A stretch of 64,000 nucleotides of DNA from Arbacia lixula. Its lineage: Eukaryota; Echinodermata; Echinoidea; Arbacioida; Arbaciidae. Positions 1-11,703 of the stretch are shown here, one piece after another; the stretch's first letter is position 1; the number at the start of each line of letters is the position of its first letter. A program made the translations under genes and the position numbers. The notes beneath the pieces are model-generated. The model saw only the letters and a program-made list of their open reading frames with translations, had not been told where the DNA came from and made no database searches. The stretch covers positions 10,899,441 through 10,963,440 of the forward strand of contig OZ022576.1 in assembly GCA_963669155.1 (NCBI GenBank). Direction: 5' to 3'.

Positions 1-27
1 ATTCATACGACCCCACAATTGAAAACA
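1..27 (+). CDS. RHEB: RHEB exon (partial at window edge), switch I
   Basis: The nine codons read SYDPTIEN plus the first base of Thr, followed by the donor GTAAGT at 28-33. The exon begins before the window. The Tyr and Thr here are the switch I residues that contact nucleotide and effector in the family. Confidence 0.93.
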
Positions 28-270
28 GTAAGTATTTGTTGGTGCATGAAATGTGAACAGTGTGGCAATCATTGCAAAAAACTAACCTTGTTTAGGTTAG
101 TAACGCAATGACCATAGTCTGTATGTTCATTAATGAATTCTCCTAGTCAGCGTGTGATGCAGGCATTGCTCCCATTGAACGCACGTGTTTCTTTCAGACA
201 GCTTGTGACTGTAATTCAATTTGTCTGTTTTTATATAACATTTCATTATTCCCTTTGTATCCTGTTACTG

Positions 271-301
<31 letters not shown>

Positions 302-2142
302 GGGGATGTTAACCTACAAGAGAAAGCTCTTAGACTATGAAGATCTGATTTCTGCATCATCTTTACGGTATGTACACTATCATAGCATCATCAAAAGTGG
401 GTGCCTGCCTGGGGATCATACAAAGGCCAGTGTAATTTATAAAACACTAGGATGGCCATCATTACAGTTAACCTCAGTCTGGGAGAAAGAGACTCATTTG
501 TTACATGTTGTCTTAGAGAACTTAGATTAACTCTTTTTGTGCCAGACAAACAACATTTACTGCTCTATGTGGTTTGTGTGTATTGCTTGTGCAAAAATGC
601 ATCAAAAGCGCAAAAAAGGTTGAAGACAGGCTGTCCCTTTTGCAGGTCAGATAAGTTTAATTTTGTAAAAAAAAAAAATAAGGAAAATGGAAGAAGATAC
701 TCTATTAGAACTTCCCTCCCACTAATAGAAGTGGAAACTGACTTCAAGCAAAATTAAAGCGATCAGAAGATTTTTAGGATGTTTGGGGCTGGTGGTCTGA
801 AACCTACATGTATAGCCTCGAGACCGGAGACACCTATGTGCTATGGTCCACAAGTGTCCGCTCCACACTGCATGCGTTCAATGGGACCAGGGCCTGCATA
901 GCTGCTTTGTTCAAACGTGAACAAAGATAGTTGTTCGCTTTTTCTGAAAATGTTTGTGAGGCTATGACCGTGAGATTTCATATAGTGAGGGTATACTGCT
1001 GATTCCTGCAGGGTTTCATGACTTTTGCAAATGGGACACCCTGTCTTTAAGTCATATGCACAAATTCACTAAATAGTAAAAGATAAAGGGGGATTAGTTA
1101 AATCGGGGTGAAACGCAAAAACAGACTTTATAGATCCTGAAAGCTGATAGCAAATGACAGAAAGGTGCGTTTCTATTATGTACAGTATTTCTTTACCAGT
1201 GACTAACTGAAAAGGGCTTGTTCGGCTTGCAAACTAAACTACAGTGGACCCCTTGGGGCATACTTGTGTACTGTACATGTACATTACCTTTTGATGTCCC
1301 CCCCCCCCCCCCACACACAAAATGTTTGATAATCGATGCACTGCATGCTTATTCATGCTTGTACAAAATTGTAGGCATACAGCGTTTATGCCTACATGTA
1401 ATGTTTAGTATATGCACTACATGATGTACTAGTACTGGTATTGAAGGTTTGTATTTTTCCCCATCATTTTGAGAGGAAATGATCACTTTGCAGGCATGCT
1501 GTGCTTATAAAGGTTGCGTACCCCACACAGACCTAGGACCGACAATCTCAAAACCTGAGGCGGATCTCAATCTAATTATCCGTCTGGGACTGCTGACATT
1601 TTTGGTCGTGATTGATTTCACCCTATAGTGCTCATAACATCACCCTCCATTCAAGGAGACTGTGCTACAGTAGCCTAGCGACCTATGTAACAGCAAACTC
1701 TGCCCAGCAATTAATGAATGACTGGGTGAGTTTCCAAGTCAATGAAAGTCATGCAGCTGTAATGCAGTGTTCCTATGGCAATGTGTCTCATCATCAGACC
1801 AAATATGGCAGGAAGCCACTCAAACGCTTCCATTCTGTAGGGTCAAAGTAAGTATTTGCTATGCTACAGGCCTAATGCCCAATGTGCAGTGTGTATGCAT
1901 GTATGCATATATTGTACAGTGTAAGATAGAAAGAGAGGGCAAGCACCAGAGAGGTTAGATGCAGGGTTACAGTTCGATATTCCGAAGGCTCGTAATTCCG
2001 AAACACGTTAATTGCCTAAACCTCGATGCACGTTAGTACGAAAATGAAAAAGGGTTCGTTAATCCGAGCATTTGTCGCGTAACGTTCGAAATAACGAACC
2101 TTCAGAATAATGAGTGCTTCCCTGATACAGAGGCCATACATA

Positions 2143-2197
<55 letters not shown>

Positions 2198-5100
2198 GGA
2201 GGGGAGGAGGGGAAGGGAGGGAGATAGAAAGAGAGAGAGAGGGGTGGAGAGTGAGTCACACATGTGCACAAACAGAAGAAGGGAGGGGTATATTTAGGTA
2301 GTGGATGGATAGATTGAACAGAATTGAATAGTTGTGCAGTCCTGCAGTACAGCTACACTCCAGCTCAATTGGCGTAGGGAATGGGAAAGGGAAGAAAGGG
2401 AAGGAGCCGCAATTTTGAACCGCGGTATATTTTGTTCAGTTCAGCATGAAACATGATGTTTTATGCTGAACTGGACAAAATATACCACGGTTTAAAACTG
2501 CGGCTCCTTCCCTTTCTTCCCTTTCCCTTTCCCTTTGCCAATTCCTTTGAGCTGTAGTGTAGCTAGGGTTGATCAAATGGAATTTAAAAGTAAGTCTATG
2601 TTCTGTCGTATGGTCCTCTCCAAAATGTGGAATGAAATTACTAGATGAAACAAATGATTATTCATAAATTACATCTAATTTTGCTCTATGGGACACACAC
2701 AAGGCTATGCTTCAACAGAGTAAAAATATACCGCAGGTCCACCCATGCTGTAATTTTGTCACTGACATATTAAAGTATGTGACTCAAGAGCCCCTTTAAA
2801 TGACAATCTCCTCAGTCTGGGTGCCCAATCCAATCTGAGAGCCTGCATGCACCCTGTATGCACCCTCACACAGGCTCCCAAGACGTGACGATGTAGAGGC
2901 GTTAAGTGATTGGCTCCAAATTTGTTGCCCAAAGGAGGATGCATGCGTCCTTTACACCTCACATCGTCTGTGTGGAAGTAATCCACTGTGCAGCTGCATT
3001 CTGCTTGGGTTCTTAATGCACTACACTTTGTGTAATGTGCAGTGATGGACTTTAATCCAGAATGCAGGGTAGAGTAGTATGGATGAAAGTGTGGATGCAT
3101 TGTAATATTGTGACTTGGAAATTGTGAATACGAATGCGGTGGAAATTGGATTCATGGACAGACATGCTTAATTTCAGTTTTATTCTTTATTTCATGAAAC
3201 ATTGCAGTTGTTTAAATTAGGCCTGAGTCGAATCGATTATTAAGCCGGTGTTCGATCGAAGAAGTCGAACTCCGATTTCGTTTTGATGAATTCGATGCAT
3301 CGACGAAATTACCAAATTGACTGGAAAACACAAAATCTTTTGTTTGATAGTCCTGTTATACACAATTTATCTTCATATTTTCACAATTTTAATTTGCTTA
3401 CTTGATTCCTACTCTCTTTTGTGAGTTTTGCAGGTAACGCATCAAGAGAATGAACAGGTCGCTCGATGATCAAGCAGCTACTACATACTACTAGTACTTG
3501 GATTTGATTCGTTCACTATTATATACAGCGCAACGCGCACACAACGAACAATTGTCCATAGACTTTGTACAACGGATAGCATCGTGTGTTGTGAAAACCC
3601 GGAAATACAGTGGCAATCGTGCGTAAGGCTCATTTGCATACACGCTGCCGACGTACAGACTAATAGCGTCTCCGTACAGCGATTCGGAGACCACTGATTG
3701 GAGCATCGCGTAGATCACGTCATAACCACGTGGTCGCCAAAATAGTGATAACGATATCCGGTCACGTTGTCTGAAACCCGGAAGCGATTTTTCGACGCAT
3801 TAGGGTTACGGAAAAAAAAAAATCGGAACCCGGAAGCTGATTGACTTTCTGCCCGTTGCAATAGCTCTCTACAGATTCCAACCTACATACATGTATACGA
3901 TGCCATATTGACGCTAATTTGTAAGATTTTGACGGAAAAACAAGAAGTAATCGAAATTCGCTTACATGTGCAGTATCGGTGAGAAAATAGATTCTCCGAG
4001 AATACCTTTCATAATTCATATAAAATATAGGAAAGTGAAATTCTAGGTCGATTTTGGTACGAGGTGATAGAGAATTGCACGCTTGTTTTGGTGGAATACA
4101 CTGTACTATGTGGGGAAATGGAAGGATTGCACTGCGTATGCTTACTATATTTTCATTCATAAATTGGCTCTTGGCAGTGGCTGGGTGACGTCATGTATCG
4201 ATGCATCGATGTTCGATCGGCGCAAAGCCATCGAACACCGGTTTCTGAAAAAATCGATATGACTCAGGCTTAGTTTAAATGTCAAACTCTTCTACGGGCA
4301 TTTGGTGCTTTGTATACATACATGGAAGTGCCAAATTATTCAATCCAGATTAAAGACAGGGTGTCCCTTTTGCAGATTAAAAAAAAAATAAATGGAAAAT
4401 GGAAGGAATGCTTGATTGGAACTCCCTCATAATGATAGAACTGGAAACTGACTTTAAGCGTAATTAAAGCAATCAGTAGATTTTGAGGAGGTTTTGGGCT
4501 GGTTGTCCGAAACCTGTAGTCTAGAGATTGCAGACTGCTGTGCACTGTATGGTCCGCATCTGTCCACAGTCCACTGGGTGGTACATACGTTCATTGGAAG
4601 CCATGCTTGCATCGCATGCTGAGAAGGACAATACGATGACTGTAGACTATGCTCACTGCTGTTCAAACATAAACTAGGGTAGTTTTGCACTTTTCCTGAA
4701 AAATGTTTGTGAAGCTTGACTGTGAAATTTCGTACACATTATTGTTATGGTATACTGCTGATTCCTGCCGAGTTTCATTACTTGTGAAAATGGGACACCC
4801 TATCTTTAAGTGCAATAGAGAAGTCAAGTCTGTCTCAACATAAAACGAAAACCTTATGACAGGAGACCAGGACCAGTGATGATGGCTGAATGGCTCTGCT
4901 ATACATACAGGACCTAGCTGTTTCATAAAGCTGTTTGTAAGTTATTCATGACTTAATGTGTGACTGGTGACCTGTTCTTACATGTACATGTACATGTAGG
5001 TGCCAAATCAAATTCTCAACAATTTTGATTCCCATTGCCTAAAGTTGAAATATGATTTTTGTAGATTGTTATTAACAAGCGTCTGAATACAAATTTAAGT

Positions 5101-8100
5101 TCATAATTTGTCAAATTTGATTAGGGTTGTAGAAAATTCACTCCAGTATGAAAATCATCTAGCACAAGAACAAGTCACCAGTCGTGCGCATAGTTGTGCG
5201 TAACTTGCGAACAGCTTTATGAAACAGGGCCCAGGATGTGTGCCTCTTTGCTACTATACCCTATGGCCTGACCCTTTAAGTGTCTGAGTGGGGTCTTTAA
5301 GGGGAAATCCTGTCGGCTTGAATGAATGAATGAAAGGAAGTGGATAGGAAGTCCATGGAAAGTGCTCCATTGTGCCTATATGACATCATCTTCACTGTTC
5401 ATGCACTTTCTGGGCCGTGTTGCATAAAACTTACCATTGATGGTAACTTTGCTATCAGTAGCAACTGCTATGGAAACCTTGAATTTGATTGGCTGTCGAG
5501 CAGTGTAACCATGGTAGTGACCATTAATGACAGAGTTATCAATGATGGTAAGGTTTATGCAACAGGGCCCTGATCTATTGCTTTTAAATAACTTTAGTAC
5601 CGGGAATCAAAACCAAGAATCATTTTTTCCACAACTGTCTTCTTAACTCTTTGCCCGCCATGCACACTATCTCCCCTGCGCCACATTAATTTCAAGGTGC
5701 CACACTCAGAAGGGTTTTGCATGCACTGTCTTATTCAACTTCCAATAACTTTTTATTGGTTTGTCGTGATGAAAAAAAAATGCGTAGCAAAGTCTAAGAA
5801 AAGTTTATACTCATGCCAATGGTGTCATTTTTGTCATGTATAATATCATAGATTCTGAGAATTATAACTTTACATTCTGTCTCCAAATTATCGTTTTGGA
5901 GGCTATTTTATACCTCTTATATTCAATATTTCCTGATGAAAGTTATTCTCTAAGTTAGTTCATAGAAAAGATGTGTTCTTCAGCTTTCATTACGTACCAA
6001 ACCCATGTCTTTATGGGTATAATGAGCCAAGCAATTTAGGATTTAATTTGGGCATTCAAAAAGATTAAGCTAACAATGAACTAAATTTCTCTATTGAAAT
6101 TGACCCTGGGTACTTTTCAATAGACTTCCTGTCCTGGGAGACTTCCTGCCTATTGATACTTTGATCCTCTTATTGTTATACGATGCAATAGACGCGTCGC
6201 TTTTGTAAGTGTGTGCGCACAATACAATTAAATGCGTTCCGTATGTATTGTGAGCGAAATGTGACTTGAGTCGAACTTGGCAGCCCGCTGGATGTGCCGC
6301 GAGTCGAACGAAGCGGGCAAAGAGTTAAGTTGCATGCATAACATGGCCTAAGATGAAAGTGTTTGTTTTGATTATTTCTTTCTTGCCCATTCCAGTGAAA
6401 AAAATTGTGAGAAATGTAAATTAGGATTATAATTTTTTTTTTGTCTATACAATAACAGAATCATACATTCATATTGTAAGCCTACATTTCTACATTTGCA
6501 GTACCACACAGACCTCCATTGGTCGTGCACAACTGCTGTTAATAACTAGGAGACCACTTAAAAAAAAAAAAAGAAATTGAGGGAGTGGGCAAGGGGTGGG
6601 TCTCAAACCAGTACATTTGTTTATAAACAAGTTAAAATGTTTTTTTTTCAATGATGAAGCTATTATTAAAAAAAATATGAATGCCAGATATTGTTAACCT
6701 TGCCATGAAGGTATTCATGCTCAAAATGATATAATTTTTTTCTCCAGTAAATAAGATAAAAGATAATTGCCAGTGTTGTAGTCAAGACCAGACCATCCGA
6801 GACCAAGATCAAGACCAAGACCAAACACCCCGAGACCAAGATCAAGAACCAAAAAATTGGTTCAAGATCAAGAACAGAGGTCCGAGACCAAGAACACCAA
6901 ATTACGAGATCAAGACCAAGACCAAGACCACTCACCAGTATTTAAATTTCTACTAGTTTTGAGGAAACACGTGTTATTTGTGGACTATGGTTATGAGTAT
7001 AAACTGTCTAATACTTGCACAACATGAGCAGTCTGTAATATTCTTCTATATGGCTGAATTAAATGAAAAAATTGTTTTAAAAAAGTTATACTTTCAATGT
7101 GCTTTTTCAATCACTTCACAGGCATGCTCAAAGTTAAATGCACAATACAAGTCAGTAGCTAGTAGTTTAGCAACAAACTGCACAAAGGATCCAGGATCGT
7201 GATAATATGTATGATGGGGAAAAATACTTCTTTATTTCTGCATGAACATATTTGCCTGAGTTACTGAAAAACATATCAAATACTGTGATTTTTTTTTAAT
7301 AATGACAAAGGCACAAGGCATACAAAATGAACACAACTTCTTTCAAGAATGATGATTGTTTTCCGAAATATATTCAAGTCATTCGTTTTTCTCTATAAAC
7401 ACATACACATGACTTGAGTTACTTAATACTTATATATTCTTCTTATATACTTCTTTGTTTCTGCATGAACATATTTGCTTGAGCTCCTGAAAAACATCAA
7501 ATACTGTGAAGTTTTTTTATAATAATGCCAAAGACACAAGGCATACAAAATAAACACAACTTCATTTCAAGGATGATTGCTTTCCGAAATATATTCGTCA
7601 TTCGTTTTTCTCTATAAACACATACAAATGACTTGAGTTACTTATATATTCTTCTTATATACTTCTTTATTTCTGCATGAACATAATTTGCCTGAGCTCC
7701 TGAAAAACGGATCAAATACTGTGAAGTTTTTTTTGATAATGCCAAAGACACAAGGCATACAAAATAAACACAACTTCATTTCAAGAATGATGATTGTTTT
7801 CCGAAACAGATTTGAAAAACATTCGTTTTTCTCTACAAACACATACACGTTACTTATATATAGGTCAGGCAAATTGAGTATTGGTCAAACTTTATCTTAG
7901 AAACCAAAACCTGCACCATTATGATATAAATGAATAATTATAACTCCACCATTTTCGAGATGTATACACTAATACAATGTAAATACCCTGTCATCATTCA
8001 AAAAGACCTGTGACAACTCGAGGGCATTCTCTATAGACATATTGGTTTTAGCAATTTTTCATACAAAATTCTGCAATTCCTATTTTGTTAAAAAAATTAC

Positions 8101-11100
8101 TGAATAGGGATATTATCAAGAACTATTCAAAAACTTACTTTGATTTTTAAAAGTAATCTATTATGCATTTCTTGCATTATCTGAAAAGTCGCCTGGCCAG
8201 GCGACTTATTAAAAATATTTTTCAAATATAAGAGCATTTGAGAGAGAATTATTCTGCCACACATTTCATTTAATTAACTTTCAATAGGAATTAAAAACCA
8301 ATCAACTTAGTGACAAGGGGCATTTCGGGAATTACCAATACTCAACCATCCCTTTTACAAATTAATGCAACGATACAGCAAGGAAATAACTAAATACACA
8401 CTATTCGCTAACAAATACAAACAAAACATGACATTTCTAGAATTATTGTTTCCCAAGCTTGTTTTAATACTTTTCCTCTTAATTTAACTTTAATGAAAGG
8501 AAATGTGAATATATGATCCCATGAAAATGTTTTAAGAATAATGAAATGTATACATTCACATTTATTCCTGTGTTATTTTTTTCTTTAATTTGTTTTTTGA
8601 TTCCATGATATTATTTTATTTGGCAGGGTTGGGCCTCAGTTTATCAGTTTTAGTAGCCCCCCCCCCCAAAAAAAAATAAAATAAATAAAATAAATAAATA
8701 AATAAAAAAAAAATACTGTTCGGAATTAGCACTAGAATGAAGAAATTCAATGCTTGCATAAAAAGCATATATTTATGTACAGTACAAATGATAACTACTA
8801 CAAAAAACAACTAAAATAGAAAAAGATATCAGGCATTTCATGTAAAAATCTGTTTCATTGTGGAGATGTTCATTTGTGTTTATCTGCAAAATTCCTTAGT
8901 TATTGAATGGTGGCGAGACATGCTCATTGCACTTCAGAAACATTAACAATTCCAACATGCGTGAAGACAGCTTCGCACCATTTTTTTTTTTTCTGTCTGT
9001 ACAACTGAAGACGGCTATCTATCAGTATCAGTACTTTAATTTAGCATGAGTTTTTCTTCTTCCGGTAGAAACAAGTGAAGACACTGCCATGATTTAGTAT
9101 ACAATTAAATTTTAGCATGATTATTGTTTTGTTTTTTGTATGGTAAAACTTGTAAAACTTTTTAGTCGTCCCAGCGGCACACATTTTGGAATTATTTCAA
9201 TATAATTTAGTAATTTTTGCAGCTCCATGTCGTCTTTTCATTTGGCGTAATTAAGACATAGTGTTGGCTCCTCTAGTAATTTTTTCTTTACGCTATTCGC
9301 ACTAGCGAGCTTCGTGCCAAAAACATAAACAATACTCTATCTCGGCCGGGAGGGGGGACTCTCATACTCTTTCAGTCTCGCACGTGTATTGTATGCGATC
9401 ACGCGTGCAGCATGGCACAGCTTGAGAGCTGGCTTGGAGAGTTTTACTACATCTACACACCATCGATCCAACTCGCAACACTGACCTCTTGGCTCGCATA
9501 AAGACGCATGTATCACCCAGTGTGATGCACTTTGCATGTGTGATGTTGGCACATATATTGCATGCTCGCTAATCTGCATCTCACGCTTCCCGTGCTATGC
9601 AGTGATCGGGCAGGGGCCGGGCCGGGTCGGCGGCAGGCTTGCACAGTATAGTAGGGATGATTGTAACTCCAAATTGTATGCGCTCCGACCAAGGAGAGTG
9701 ATGTATCGTATCTCCTTTCTCCGACATGCATTATCAATATGATTTATGTGTAATATCGTAATTTTAGTAGCTGGTCTCGTGCTGGTCTCGACGTAAAATC
9801 CGAGACCAGAAAGGCTCAAGACCAAGAACAAGACCAAGACCAGAGGGTTCGAGACCGAGATCAAGACCAAGAAAAAAAATCCTGATCTCGAGACTGGTCT
9901 CGAGACCAAGACCAGTCTCGAGAACTACAACACTGATAATTGCATTCATATTTGTAGATATTAGCCTCTTAAAAAGTGGAGAGTTAGCTACACAAGTGGT
10001 GTAAAGGTGGCAAACCCATTTGGCAGTGAGCCAAAAAACACCAGTGGAATGGTATGCTTACACTTGTTTATTAGTGTGCTTTGGGGGGTTTTCAACTACT
10101 GTTCATTGTTACAGGTAGTCTTATATCCAGACATTTTGGTAATGACCATCCTTTTCATAACATTCAATTTCAAGTTGTATTTATTTGTAGACATTGTGCC
10201 ACCTTGGTAGGTTTCTTAAACAGTTTTCGGCCTATTTACACAAAGAATAACTTTTGGAAAAAATCAAGATGTCATCTTTATTTCCCCAATGATCTTACAC
10301 TAGTGATTGTTCATGTTGGTGTAATTTTACTCCCTGTCCCCAGCATTTGACAAGCAGTTGAAGATTAATGGGCAGGAGTATCAGCTGAAGATTATCGACA
10401 CGGCAGGGCAAGACGAGTATTCCATCTTTCCTCAATCCCTCTCAGTCAACATTCATGGTTATGTCCTAGTGTATGCTGTCACATCATCAAAAAGGTAATG
10501 TGAGATGCTTTTTGAATGAAAGCTTAAAGTTGATTGCATTTTGAATGAAGAATTAAAAGTTCCACTGTCCATTGTTTTTTGTGTTGAGAGTGGTGCAGAG
10601 TGGACATTGCTAGTTTGTAATGTTGCTCTGACGAAGAATGGAGATGGAACAAAATAAGAAATCATACTGCTTACGGCAGGTGGGATATTGTGTAGGAATG
10701 AAGTACAGTGGAATGGCATGGATGGAGGCATCAGGGATAGAAAGACAAGGAGGTAGAAAGAACAAAAGAACTGATAAAAAAACTTAGTCTAGGACCGTGT
10801 AGCATACAAGTTTTCAATTATTATAACTAACCATCAATGGAAGCTACCATGGCAACAGCTAATGAGCTCTCATTTGTGCACTTTTTGCCAGTTAGTTACC
10901 ATTGATGGTTAGTTACAGTGATTGAAAACCTAAATGCAATATGGCCCCGGAAAGAAATACAGGGAGAAAGGGGGCAATGGAAATGAAAGAAATAAGAGAA
11001 CATGCACAGTCATGTAAAAATTCAGTTCAATTTTATAAATTTAAGAAGGTTTATTTACAGCAGCTGTGGCTAAATTGCATTGCCATTCAATGTACATGTA

Positions 11101-11550
11101 AAAACATTATAATGGTAGCAATTATACAGTGTAAATGAATACACTAACAATTTAATGTTAACATATAACATGTGAAAAGATCAAATGAAAGGTGACATTA
11201 TAAGTAAATTATATGAATGCTATGTACAATTATCACAAACAAATACATACACAGAGAGTATAACATTCTACAATCTGTATTCTATCTGTATTCTGATTCT
11301 GGTTATGCCTAAAATATATTTTTGTTTGCTTGCCTGTGATTTTTTGATTGACATTTTTTAATTTACGTGGTTCTTTTCTTTTCTTTTCCCCTGCAGCTTT
11401 GAAGTTGTCCAGATTATTCATGAAAAGCTTCTTGATATGACGGGGAAAATTGAGTAAGATTATTTTCTTTATTGCAGAATTGATGAGGATATCATTTACA
11501 TGCAAATGTAACCTTTCAGTACTTAAGTGCATTACCACTCACCCCCTCCT

Positions 11551-11597
<47 letters not shown>

Positions 11598-11644
11598 GTT
11601 TTTCATACTGTATCATCAGTACAACTTTTTCAATGTCCCTTCTT

Positions 11645-11703
<59 letters not shown>

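Larger units (their letters stand above)
28..10343 (+). other. RHEB large intron, filled with transposon relics
   Basis: This 10.3 kb intron follows the switch I exon and has no supported coding exon. It holds two TTAA-flanked inverted-repeat elements (624-1046 and 4354-4805), a GA microsatellite, a foldback copy near 2351-2563, an hAT-like element at 3218-4272, two GGGCC-ended MITEs (4909-5233, 5412-5570) and a 3.2 kb hAT-like element at 6771-9935. The remaining spans, for example 5600-6760, are AT-rich with nothing recognisable. Confidence 0.8.

Noticed and set aside
2759-3100. 113-residue minus-strand frame rich in His and Cys
   Set aside because: I looked for zinc-finger spacing but found none that repeats; no splice or start support.
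3762-4160. 132-residue minus-strand frame
   Set aside because: It lies inside the 3218-4272 transposon, has no family features, and other frames there are equally open.
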